Shown in pieces: positions 1 to 11,900 of a DNA stretch of 64,000 bases. Numbering within the stretch: position 1 is the first letter of the stretch; each line of letters begins with the position of its first letter. Source of the stretch: Codonopsis lanceolata (Eukaryota; Streptophyta; Magnoliopsida; Asterales; Campanulaceae); assembly GCA_013146195.2 (NCBI GenBank), contig CM028381.1, forward strand, positions 54,064,099 to 54,128,098, read 5' to 3'. A program made the position numbers and the translations under genes. The notes under the pieces are model-generated. The model saw only the letters and a list, made by a program, of their open reading frames with translations. It did no database searches and was not told the DNA's origin.

Positions 1-2204
1 AGGAGAGATGGAATTCCTAATGTTAGAACAAGGAGATATGACCGTGGCTCAGTATTCAACAAAGTTTATGGAGTTGGCTCGTTACTGTAGTTACTTGGTG
101 CCGATGAGGCTAAGGAAGACCGAGAGGTTTGTGAAAGGCACGAAGGCGAAATATCGTGGCGGCTTATTCCATTACTACTACGGATTACCAAGGGGCGTGG
201 ATCGTGCACATGCTATGGAGTTGGACATCGAAGGAGTATGCTCAAAAGAAAATATCGAAGACTAATAGAAGCAATGATGTTAAGAGAGGGCGATCGGCAC
301 CTCGAGCAGTTAGTCAAGGAATGTGCGTTCGGGTGGCCGGATTGGTGCTACTACTTCTACTCGAGGCGGCGAAGTGATGAGTTGATATGCCATTATTGTA
401 TGAGGACATGACACACCGTGAATAAGTGTTGGGGAAAGACTGGGAGGTGCTTTGCTATTGTGGCGGCGATCATGTTCGAAGAAAGATTGCCCAAGGATGA
501 GAGTTTAGTCGATCAGGGTAGCTAGTCAACAATCTAGTGGCTCCAAGAGAGATGTGGTGGTCGGCCTAGAGTTTGAGGTCTGCGTGGCGGTTGGCCATTG
601 CGGAGTTTTGAGGCCTATCCGAAATAGGAAGGTATATTCTTGTATATATATATATATGTAAATTATACCGTTGTTACTATTATCGTTATTATGAGTACAC
701 TTTTAATCGTTAGCTCATGTGCATTCATACATACATTATATGGTGTATTGTGTAATATTGGTTATTTGCTCGATCGGGAATAATACCCCAATGTGAGATC
801 GATATATGATATGGTTTGTTTGTGAATTACGGTAGGTAATCGCGTTGTGTATGGATTCTTGTTTAGTCTATATATATAAGACTATGCTATATATAGAGTT
901 GTGGTTTTGTGTGATATATATAAAGGCCATAGTATGTATATGTATATATATGAATATATATATAAAGTATGAATTGTATATTGATATTTATCGGTTTGGT
1001 ATGATGTTTGTATATTCTATAAAGATATGTTTTATGTAATGAATAATATAATACCATATTATTGTTAGTGGTTATTATGCGAGTAGGATATACACTCGAC
1101 TTGTGAGAAGGTTGAAGGTTGCGATTTAGAAGATAATCATTTCGGTTGCACGGGAGAAATTGACGCTTCACCGTGAGTATTGAGACGTATTAGGATTCTT
1201 AGTATGCATTGGTTGTAGACTTGGTCTAGAGCTTAAGAAAGGATAGTTTTGCGGAGTATGGACGTTACGGGCATTAGTAGCCTTGTCGATTCGTGGTGAT
1301 TACTAGGAAATTATCTTGGTTGAGTGTACTAGGTACACGAGTTTTGTGGTAGATATGATTGTTGTTTGCCAAGGTAATAGACCTTGTTACTTGGTCTGAA
1401 TTTTTATTCAGTTACGTGCATTAGTTGTAGGAAACACCTACTTGATGCATTTACATAGTAGTATATTAAATTCTCATCTCATAAATTCATGTTCATTCAT
1501 TTCATTAGCATAGGGGACTGTTTGAAGGATGCTTAAAACTTTTTATTCATGAACCTTTGCATCCTTACGACGGAAACTTTTGAAGCTAATTCAGTAGGTA
1601 CCCTGAATTGGTGAGCAAAAGGAATTCGTCGTTGGACTAGGATTGGTAAGAATTAAGTTAGAAATTGACTATACCCGTTACCAATGGAATGGACTGAAAT
1701 GGAATGAATTTTCAAAACATTTCATTAATGTGCTCTTATGTGTTATTACCGCGATAGGAAAATCGCGAGTATGATTTACATGGTTTGAAATGTCGATTTG
1801 CTTATCTTTGATTTGTTTGTAAATTGCTCCATAGGCAATTATTAATTCTTGTAACTTAGAATCTCTTGTGCTTGAATTTCTTGATGTGCCCCGAGAACAA
1901 ATAGTTTCGGTAGTTGGATGTTCAAGTGTCCTTAAATGAGTTCTTCATGTTGAAATTTGGGATTTTGCTTACATGATTGGCATAGTGTTGTTCGTGTGTG
2001 TATTCGCGACTCAAGTATGAGTCATGTCATTTTCAATCGTAAGTGTTAATGTTGTTGAGTCTATTGAGGTTTCGTAGACTTTTGGATTTGGATTATTATA
2101 GTTCGACCCTCGTTTATTGTGGTGGTGGACTCGGAGATTCGAGTCAAGGTTGGTTTGTATCATGATTTAGAATTCGGGAAGAATTCTTTTTAAGGTGGAG
2201 AGGG
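1..2204 (+). mobile_element. Element A, left copy: 3' part of internal region (window-truncated)
   Basis: The stretch matches 6672-8900 nearly base for base and carries the same order: gag C-terminal half, zinc-knuckle region, AT-rich non-coding DNA, then a polypurine tract (about 2192-2204) directly before an LTR. No protease, reverse transcriptase or integrase reading can be found on either strand. It shares the LTR at 2205-6144 with the copy to its right, so two element bodies are joined head to tail. Its own 5' LTR and gag start lie left of the window. Confidence 0.9.
8..560 (+). pseudogene. gag: Gag remnant of element A, left copy (frameshifted)
   Basis: Reads as retrotransposon Gag from MEFLMLEQGDMTVAQYSTKF and is nearly identical to residues of the gag at 6256-7251. 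Compared with that copy it has several 1-2 base indels (for example near 105, 140-175 and 225-300) that shift the frame, so only 85 codons remain open before the first stop. The second CCHC zinc knuckle is destroyed. The same TGA that interrupts the first knuckle of the right copy is present here at about 409-411. Pseudogene; no function expected. Confidence 0.85.
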
Positions 2205-5200
2205 TGTAACACCCCGCTCCTTCGTTGTCTCGGTTTGCGTGCTATACTTGCACTTCTTCCTTTGTTGACTGTATGATTGGTTTGCGAGAGGGTCTAGATA
2301 TGTATGAGAGACCATATTAAGACCAAAACATTATTAAGAGACTCCATATAGTTGTTGACTTGCTAAAGTCACAAGTCGTGACTCGACGATAGTCGGAATG
2401 CGACGCGATTGAGGGTTTGCTTGTGTTCGTGTGTTCGTGACCTCGGTTTGGGTCCTAGACCTCTTTAAGATGGTTTATTAACATGTGTAGATGCATTAGA
2501 CTTCAAGTTGGAGGTGTTCCTTAAGTCTATCGATGATTTGGAAGCTTTGGAGATAGCGTTCGTCTCTATCGCGTAGTTCGAGGATCGAGTCGCGTAATGT
2601 AATCGCTCTCCTTTGGGATTCTTATTTCCCTAGTTGTTATTCAACTTCCTAGAAGTATTTAAGCTTCTTCATTAGCCCTTAGACTTGTCTTAAAAGTCTC
2701 CTTTCATTGCTCGTTCGATTGCGAGTTCATTCGTCGTTCCGGTTGCACGTTGTTGCACCCCTTCCCGGTTTCGCTCCGAGTTGTTTCGGGAGTTGTTCGG
2801 GTGTGTTTTAGACTTGTTTTGAGTTGGGTTAGACCTTAGAATGGTTGCCCATAAGTTTGGGACCATTTAGATCATGTTTGGACCAAGTTTTGGAGGTTCG
2901 AGGCCGAGGCGCCCGCCACCTTGTGAGGCGCCCGCCTCAAGTCTTGAGAGCATCATTAAAATGGGCCGAGTCCAGCGGCGCATGGAGGAGTGAGGCGCCC
3001 GCCTCAACATCTCCGGGATTTTTCCCTGTTTTGGAATTGGACGACTTGTACACCTTAACCCCCTATCTAAACCTATCCTAAACCTCCCTAACCCTTCCCA
3101 CTTAAGTCCTAACATCCCTAACTAGTTGTAATGAAGGATTAAGAGTTCATTAGTGGGTCATTAAGCCACCAAATCAGATTAGAATGGAGACCACATTGGC
3201 TTGATACATGTCCCACTCAAGTTTTAGGCCAATTTAAGCCTTGCAATCAGATTTTGACTCTCATTTCTCACCCTCACTCTCCAAAAACGAGATTCATCTT
3301 CTCTCAAGCTTCTCCCATGGCTTCTTGAAGCTTTGCTCTTGGTCTCCCTCATCCATTCTCCATTTGCTCAAGACTCCTTCATCAAAAGTGTAGAGCTCGA
3401 CGAGAGGATCGTTTTCAACCGATTGATTTCTTCCTTTGCTTTCTTTGGTGTAGAACAAGTAAGTTACCTTCTTTTTATTTTGGTTCATTGGCCCTAAGGA
3501 AAACAATATATGTGCTATTTGTGGGCAATGAACACCTTGTATGCTTTGTATGCCTATTTTGTGAAATTTTGGAAGTATGAACTTGTTAATAACATGACTA
3601 GTATGATTTGAATGTTATTATGGGTTGTAAAACATGGGTTGTGATTTATGTTGAGTTTTATGAATTTTAGGGCTTGCGAATCAAGCCCGAATTATTAGAG
3701 AAATTGTTGTTAATTAAAGTGAGTATCAATGTGTAGGATGATTTGAATGATGATGTGTGTTGGGAGAGATGGGTTATCCCTTTGTTTAGGTTTTTATGAA
3801 TTTTGGGGCTTGGGAATCAAGCCCGAATTATTTTAGAAGTTGTTGTAATTGAAGAGGATGATAATGTTGGGATTTATGGAAAGTGTGGATAATGAAACTT
3901 AATAGTAAGACTCAACGGAGTCACTATAAGTCCAATAATGTGTTAGTGAACTTGGGTCGAAATCCTACGATGTATGGGTTTCGTTTGATATTGATTGTGG
4001 TGCACTCTGTTTCTAAACTTCGAGTGAGATTATGATTACGATGAGTTCTTGGGTTTCTAGGCTTGGGAATCAAGCTGAATGAATTTTAGTGTTTTGTCAT
4101 AGGTTTGAATGGAGTGTTAATTTGGGGATCTATGATTCATATAAATAATGAAATGTAGTGCTCAGACTCAACAGAGTCGTTACAAGTTAAATAACATGTT
4201 AATAAACGTTGGGATGAATTCCTACGATGTTCGGGTTTTGGTTGGTTATGATGGTGAGCACCCGAGCATCTCGATTTGTGTCCAAGAGAGACACTTATAT
4301 TATAGAGATTTATTAGGGGATTTATTTGGAAGCGTGCTCGGGAGAGTACGGTACATTAAAGGCCAACCTATGGTCTCGAGTATGGTTGAAAGATAATTAT
4401 TGGGTTAATTCTCACTTTTGGGAAATTCTCACTTTTGGGAAATGATCGGTTGTGCATGAGCGTACGTGGGTTAGCCTTTAGTTTGATTTTAGTAGAGGTC
4501 CATTTGATTTTAGTAGAGGTCCATTATAGACCTCATAATATGATTCTTGGTGGGTTTATACTATCCTTGATTTAAATTGGTGACTTGAGATCTTTTAAGA
4601 TTAATTGGTTGTGAGCAATGTATTTGCCTTGACTTGATTTATGGTAGAGAATAATAACCTATTTGGTCGGATGAGTTCGCTCTTGTCGAATTCATTCCTT
4701 ATTTGTTTATGATGAGTAAATACATACTTGAGCATTTGGTCGGACGGGTTCGCTCTTGTCGAATCTGATCCTTATTTGGTCTTTACGAGTAAACATCTAC
4801 TTGTGCATTGCATTAAGTCCAGCTGGCACTATTTGGTTTGATTTTTATGTCAGGGTGGGACGATACATCGCCTATACGAATCGTCAGATTCGTATTCGCT
4901 ATGGATCGCCGTACCTGGGACCTCACACACCCCTCCATTGTAGGCCGCAATGGGGAAGTAGCCCCTTTGCCGTATCAATAAGTGCGTCACTGGCTGCTAT
5001 CAGCCGGCGGAGTTCGGTATATCGATGCGAAGACACGAGCATCGTAGTCACAAACCCGTATAACAGTGTTTTTCTTGCAGGAGCTACGTAGCGCGCCGGC
5101 CCATAACATATCCTATTGTGATGTTTAATACTCGCACTTATGTGAATAACGTGCTAAGTGCAAATTTGTGATCATTTGAGGGCTAGGCCCAGGTCTTGGT

Positions 5201-6144
5201 TTTACGTGCTTATGTATAAGCACTTATATGAAAGATAACATGCTATGTGGTTTATTGTTGGTATGCTATTAAGATACCATGATTTACATATGCTTGTGCA
5301 TTATGCCATGCCACGTCATGCTATGCCATGCATTTGCATTTAGTAACTTACTGGGTCATTATGACTCACTCCGTGTGTTTGTTTTCCTTAGTTTTTGCAG
5401 TAAGCTCGTTAGTGCACGTTGCAGCTTCGGGTGCTTGTCGGTTAGCAGGTGGTCTTCCGGGCAATAGCTTGGAGTTATTATTATTGTTATTATTGTATTT
5501 TATATCTTGTGAGACACGGACGTAAAGTTATGTAAACTTTACTTGGGTAGTTATGTTAGCATTTTATTATCGTTTAATTTTGGGAGCCGACTTGTTTGGT
5601 TGAGCTATTGTATTTATTTAGAGGTTATTCGTTGTCTTTCCGAGCAAGGCTTTTAGCTCGCAAGTTCTAGTATTATGTTATTGTTATTTCGTCTCGACAA
5701 CTTTAGTCGAGAGACATTGGTTTAGTTGTTAATATTCAATATCTTATCCGTTTAGTTGATTTGTCCCTCCGGCATGTTGTAGCCGTTGAGTGGTTGTTTA
5801 TCAGGTTGGTATTCTGTTGATTCGCCGGCCTTAGGTTGCCGATGGTTTGTTGTACGTGCGCAATGTTGCGTCACGCGAGTCGTAGATTTGTCGAGAGATA
5901 GTCGTCTCTCAGCCTTGTATTCCTTAGTTTATAATTATAAGTTTGGGTTCCACTTATGATTTGCTTCCGATTTTAGTTTTTGGTTATTCGGTTTTGCCGT
6001 TATGGCTTTACATTCCTGTTTAGAGTTTGTTGGTTCAACTCTTGACTCGCACCACTACGCTTAGCGGGTGCTTGTCCGTCTTTTAGCTTGTCTTGACGGC
6101 ACGACCTTGGGATTTCGCATTGGAGTCCGGGTCGGGTCGTCACA
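2205..6144 (+). repeat. LTR of element A (shared middle LTR), 3.94 kb
   Basis: Starts with TGTAACACCCCGCTCC after a polypurine tract and ends in GGTCGGGTCGTCACA just before a primer-binding site, as expected for an LTR that is the 3' LTR of the left body and the 5' LTR of the right one. It is highly similar to 8901-12712 with many small indels and a few short tandem duplications. It carries inverted-repeat clusters of the GAGGCGCCCGCCTC type near 2900-3010, two copies of an internal repeat with a GGGCTTG/CAAGCCC hairpin (about 3670 and 3807), and the structured module at about 4850-5095 that recurs in the other LTR families of this window. Confidence 0.93.
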
Positions 6145-6146
6145 GT

Positions 6147-6159
6147 TGGTATCAGAGCT
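6147..6159 (+). other. Primer-binding site of element A
   Basis: TGGTATCAGAGCT two bases after the LTR end is complementary to the 3' end of initiator tRNA-Met, the usual primer of plant gypsy elements. In the left copy this site would be outside the window. Confidence 0.9.
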
Positions 6160-6255
6160 ATAGGTTAGCTATTTCGCCAGGATAGGTTCCTTGGCCTAGT
6201 TTGGGTTGGGTTTATTGTTGAGTTATTAACGCTGAGTGTTCTTTGTAGGCGTATT

Positions 6256-7251
6256 ATGTCGGGAACTTGGCGTGGAGCTAGTTCTATTATTCCTTGTTCG
6301 AGTTCAGCTCGTGGCGATGAGAGGGGAGAGAATGTTAACGATCCGCGTGTGACTCCTCAACAGATGTTTGGACTGGAAGACGATTCTACTGTCCTTGCGA
6401 AATTCTTGAAGTTTAAACCGGAAAGTTTTGATGGAGAGCCAGATACTATTAAGGCGAAGCATTGGCTAGAAAGCATGGAGAGGATCTTTGCAGTTTTGGG
6501 TAGTACATCAGAAGAAATGGTTACCTTAGCGGTGTTTGGATTGGATGGTGCGGCCGAGCATTGGTGGCTTGAAATACGAGATCATTGGAGACAGCATGGA
6601 GTGCCTCGAGTGTGGGAAAACTTTGTCAAGGAGTTTATGGTACGGTTTGGTCCGGTAGTAACTCGAGAAAGAGGAGAGATGGAATTCCTAATGTTAGAAC
6701 AAGGAGATATGACCGTGGCTCAGTATTCAACAAAGTTTATGGAGTTGGCTCGTTACTGTAGTTACTTGGTGCCAGATGAGGCTAAGAAGACCGAGAGGTT
6801 TGTGAAAGGCCTGAAGACGAATTATCGTAGGCAGCTTATTCCGTTACTGCTTACGGATTACCAAGGGGATGTGGATCGTGCACATGCTATGGAGTTGGAC
6901 ATCAAGGAGTATGCTCAAAGGAAAATATCGAAAACTAATAGAAGCAATGATGTTAAGAGGGGACAGTCGGCGCCTCAGACAGTTAGTCAAGGGAATGTGC
7001 GTTCGGGTGGCCGGATTGGTGCTACTACTTCTACTCAGAGGCGGCGAAGTGATGAGTTGATATGTCATTATTGTATGAGGACATGACACACCGAGAATAG
7101 GTGTTGGGGAAAGACTGGGAGGTGTTTCTATTGTGGTGACGGAACTCACTTGAAGAAAGATTGTCCAAAGTTTAAGGCCAATCAGTCGGGTAGCGTCGGT
7201 CAGCAATCCAGTGGCTCCAAGAGAGATAGTGGTGGACGGCCTAGAGTTTGA
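6256..7251 (+). pseudogene. gag: Gag polyprotein of element A, interrupted by one in-frame TGA
   Basis: Reading starts at ATG 6256 (MSGTWRGASS) and shows a retrotransposon Gag domain over about residues 45-220, with landmarks FDGEPDTIKAKHWLESMER, AAEHWWL and FVKEFMVRFG. It then reaches a basic C-terminus. A TGA stop lies at 7084-7086; reading past it in the same frame continues 54 codons to TGA 7249-7251. The stop sits inside the first CCHC knuckle: CHYC-MRT-stop-HTENRC has exact C-X2-C-X4-H-X4-C spacing with the stop as the fourth X. A second, intact knuckle follows (CFYCGDGTHLKKDC). Gag would coat and package the element RNA. The identical stop in the left copy shows that it predates the duplication or was copied with it. 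Either dead or dependent on readthrough. Confidence 0.9.
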
Positions 7252-8887
7252 GGTCGTACGCGCGTGGCGGTTGGCCATTGCGGAGTTTTGAGGCCTATCC
7301 GAAATAGGAAGGTATATTCTTATATATATATATATATGTAAATTATACCGTTGCTACTATTATCGTTATTATGAGTACACATTTTAATCGTTAGCTCATG
7401 TGCATTCATACATACATTATATGGTGTATTGTGTATTATTGGTTATTTGCTCGATCGGGAATAATACCCCAATGTGAGATCGATATATGATGTGGTTCGT
7501 TTGTAAATTATCGGTAGGTAATCGTACGTTGTGTATGGATTCTTGTTTAGTCTATATATATAAGACTATACTATATATAGAGTTGTGGGTTTGTGTGATG
7601 GTATATAAAGGCCATAGTATGTATATGTATATATATGAATATATATATAAAGTATGAATTGTATATTGATATTTATCGATTTGGTATGATGTTAGTATAT
7701 TCTATAAAGATATGTTTTATGTAATGAATAATATAATACCATATTATTGTTAGCGGTTGTTATGTGAGTAGGACATACACTCGACTATTGAGAAGGTTAA
7801 AGTGTTGCGATTGATCAGTGATTTCGGTTGCACGGGAGAAATTGACGCTTCACCGTGAGTATTGAGACGTTAACGTTGCGATAGGATTCTTAGTATACGC
7901 ATTGGTTGTAGACTTGGTCTATAGCTTAAGAAAGGATAGTTTTGCGGAGTATGGACGTTACGGGCATTAGTAGCCTTGTCGATTCGTGGTGATTTCTGGG
8001 AAATTATCTTGGTTGAGTGTACTAGGTACACGAGTTTTGTGGTAGATATGATTGTTGTTTGCCAAGGTAATAGACCTTGTTACTTGGTCTGAATTTTTAT
8101 TCAGTTACGTGCATTAGTTGTAGGAAACACCTACTTGATGCATTTACATATTAGTATATTAAATTCTCATCTCATAAATTCATGTTCATTCATTTCATTA
8201 GCATAGGGGACTGTTTGAAGGATGCTTAAAACTTTTTATTCATGAACCTTTGCATCCTTACGACGGAAACTTTTGAAGCTAATTCAGTAGGTACCCTGAA
8301 TTGGTGAGCAAAAAAGGAATTCGTCGTTGGACTAGGATTGGTAAGAATTAAGTTAGAAATTGACTATACCCGTTACCAAATGGAATGGACTGAAATGGAA
8401 TGAATTTTCAAAACATTTCATTAATGTGCTCTTATGTGTTATTACCTACGATAGGAAAATCGCGAGTATGATTTACATGGTTTGAAATGCAAATTTGATT
8501 ATCTTTGATTTGTTTGTAAATTGCTCCATAGGCAATTATTAGTTCTTGTAACTTAAAATCTCTTGCGCTTGAATTTCTTTATGTGCCCCGAGACAAGTAG
8601 TTTCGGTAATTGGATGTTCAAGTGTCCTTAAATGAGTTTTTCATGTTGAAATGTGGGGTTTTGCTTGCATGATTGGCATAGTGTTGTTCGTGTTTGTATT
8701 CGCGACTCAAGTATGAGTCATGTCATTTTCAATCGTAAGTGTTAATGTTGTTGAGTCTATTGAGGTTTCGTAGACTTTTGGATTTGGATTATTATAGTTC
8801 GACCCTCGTTTATTGTGGTGGTGGACTCGGAGATTCGAGTCAAGGTTGGTTTGTATCATGATTTAGAATTCGGGAAGAATTCTTTTT
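7252..8887 (+). other. Non-coding internal region of element A
   Basis: In the place where protease, reverse transcriptase, RNase H and integrase should lie there is AT-rich DNA with TATATA runs (7320-7340, 7555-7660) and no frame longer than short chance ones. The same sequence is found at about 600-2190. Nothing coding can be supported. Confidence 0.8.
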
Positions 8888-8900
8888 AAGGTGGAGAGGG
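8888..8900 (+). other. Polypurine tract of element A
   Basis: AAGGTGGAGAGGG immediately before the TGTAACACC of the 3' LTR; a purine run in this place primes plus-strand DNA synthesis. The same tract precedes the LTR at 2205. Confidence 0.85.
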
Positions 8901-11900
8901 TGTAACACCCCGCTCCTTCGTTGTCTCGGTTTGCGTGCTATACTTGAACTTCTTCCTTTGTTGACTGTATGATTGGTTTGCGAGAGGGTCTAGATATGTA
9001 TGAGAGACCATATTGAGACCAAAACATTATTAAGAGACTCCATATAGTGTTGACTTCCTAAAGTCACAAGTCGTGACTCGACGATAGTCGGAATGCGACG
9101 CGATTGAGGGTTTGCTTGCGTTTTGTGTTCGTGACCTCGGTTTGGGTCCTAGACCTCTTTAAGATGGTTTATTAACATGTGTAGATGCATTAGACTTCAA
9201 GTTGGAGGTGTTCCTTAAGTCTATCGATGATTTGGAAGCTTTGGAGATAGCGTTCGTCTCTATCGCGTAGTTCGAGGATCGAGTCGAGTAATCGTCTCTC
9301 CTTTGGGATTCTTATTTCCCTAGTTGTTATTCAACTTCCTAGAAGTATTTAAGCTTCTTCTTTAGCCCTTAGACTTGTCTTAAAAGTCTCCTTTCATTGC
9401 TCGCTTTCGTTCGATTGCGAGTTGTTTCAGTTGTTCGGGTGTGTTTTAGACTTTTTTTTGAGTTGGGTTAGACCTTAGAATGGTTGCCCATAAGTTTGGG
9501 ACCATTTAGATCATGTTTGGACCAAGTTTTGGAGGTTCAGAGGCCGAGGCGCCCGCCTGGCACCTTGTGAGGCGCCCGCCTCAAGTACTGAGAGCATCAT
9601 TATGTTGGAGAGTTGTTTTAGACCAAGTTTTTGTTTTGAATTGAGTTGACGGCTTGTACACCTTAACCCCTATCTAAACCTATCCTAAACCTCCCTAACC
9701 CTTCCCACTTAAGTCCTAACATCCCTAACTAGTTGTAATGAAGGATTAAGAGTTCATTAGTGGGTCATTAAGCCACCAAATCAGATTAGAATGGAGACCA
9801 CATTGGCTTGATACATGTCCCACTCAAGTTTTAGGCCAATTTAAGCCTATCGATTTTGACTCTCATTTCTCACCCTCACTCTCCAAAAACGAGATTCATC
9901 TTCTCTCAAGCTTCTCCCATGGCTTCTTGAAGCTTTGCTCTTGGTCTCCCTCATCCATTCTCCATTTGCTCAAGACTCCTTCATCAAAAGTGTAGAGCTC
10001 GACGAGAGGATCGTTTTCAACCGATTGATTTCTTCCTTTGCTTTCTTTGGTGTAGAACAAGTAAGTTACCTTCTTTTTATTTTGGTTCATTGGCCCTAAG
10101 GAAAACAATATATGTGCTATTTGTGGGCAATGAACACCTTGTATGCTTTGTATGCCTATTTTGTGAAATTTTGGAAGTATGAACTTATTAATAACATGAC
10201 TAGTATGATTTGAATGTTATTATGGGTTGTAAAACATGGGTTGTGATTTATGTTGAGTTTTATGAATTTTAGGGCTTGAGAATCAAGCCCGAATTATTAG
10301 AGAAATTGTTGTTAATTAAAGTGAGTATCAATGTGTAGGATGATTTGAATGATGATGTGTGTTGGGAGAGATGGGTTATCCCTTTGTTTAGGTTTTTATG
10401 AATTTTGGGGCTTGGGAATCAAGCCCGATTATTTTAGAAGTTGTGGTAATTGAAGAGGATGGTAAGGTTGGGATTTATGGAAAGTGTGGATAATGAAACT
10501 TAATAGTAAGACTCAACGGAGTCACTATAAGTCCAATAATGTGTTAGTGAACTTGGGTCGAAATCCTACGATGTATGGGTTTCGTTTGATATTGATTGTG
10601 GTGCACTCTGTTTCTAAACTTCGAGTGAGATTATGATTACGATGAGTTCTTGGGTTTCTAGGCTTGGGAATCAAGCTGAATGAATTTTAGTGTTTTGTCA
10701 TAGGTTTGAATGGAGTGTTAATTTGGGGATCTATGATTCATATAAATAATGAAATGTAGTGCTAAGACTCAACGAGTCGTTACAAGTTAAATAACATGTT
10801 AATAAACGTTGGGATGAATTCCTACGATGTTCGGGTTTTGGTTGGTTATGATGGTGAGCACCGAGCATCTCGATTTGTGTCCAAGAGAGACACTTATATT
10901 ATAGAGATTTATTAGGGATTTATTTGGAAGCGTGCTCGGGAGAGTACGGTACATTAAAGGCCAACCTATGGTCTCGAGTATGGTTGAAAGATAATTATTG
11001 AGTTAATTCTCACTTTTGGGAAATGGTCGGTTGTGCATGAACGTACTTTGTGGGTTATGACTACGGTGTAGTCTTTAGGTTTGATTTTAGTAGAGGTCCA
11101 TTATAGACCTCATAATATGATTCTTGGTGGGTTTATACTATCCTTGATTTAAATTGGTGACTTGAGATCTTTTAAGATTAATTGGTTGTGAGCAATGTAT
11201 TTGCCTTGACTTGATTTATGGTAGAGAATAATAACCTATTTGGTCGGATGAGTTCGCTCTTGTCGAATTCATTCCTTATTTGTTTACGATGAGTAAATAC
11301 ATACTTGAGCTTTTGGTCGGACGGGTTCGCTCTTGTCGAATCTGATCCTTATTTGGTCTTTACGAGTAAACATCTACTTGTGCATTGCATTAAGTCCAGC
11401 TGGCACTATTTGGTTTGATTTTTATGTCGTGGGACGATACATCGCCTATACGAATCGTCGATTCGATTCGCTATGGATCGCCGCACTGGACCTCACACAC
11501 CCTCCATTGTAGGCCGCAATGGGGAAGTAGCCCCTTTCCGTATCAATAAGTGCGTCACCGCTATCACCGGCGGAGTTCGGTATATCGATGCGAAGACACG
11601 AGCATCGTAGTCACAAACCCGTATAACAGTGTTTTTCTTGCAGGAGCTACGTAGCGGCCGGGCCCATAACATATCCTATTGTGATGTTTAATACTCGAAC
11701 TTATGTGAATAACGTGCTAAGTGCAAATTTGTGATCATTTGAGGGCTAGGCCCAGGTCTTGGTTTTACGTGCTTATGTATAAGCACTCATATGAAAGATA
11801 ACATGCTATGTGGTTTATTGTTGGTATGTTATTAAGATACCATGATTTACATATGCTTGTGCATTATGCCATGCCACGTCATGCTATGCCATGCATTTGC

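Noticed and set aside
2845..3115. Overlapping frames on both strands in LTR A
   Set aside because: Arise from the GC-rich inverted-repeat cluster in the LTR; not preserved in the partner LTR.
3294..3506. Identical 70-codon minus-strand frames at 3294-3506 and 9896-10108
   Set aside because: Conserved only because both lie in the duplicate LTRs; no domain, and antisense to the LTR transcript.
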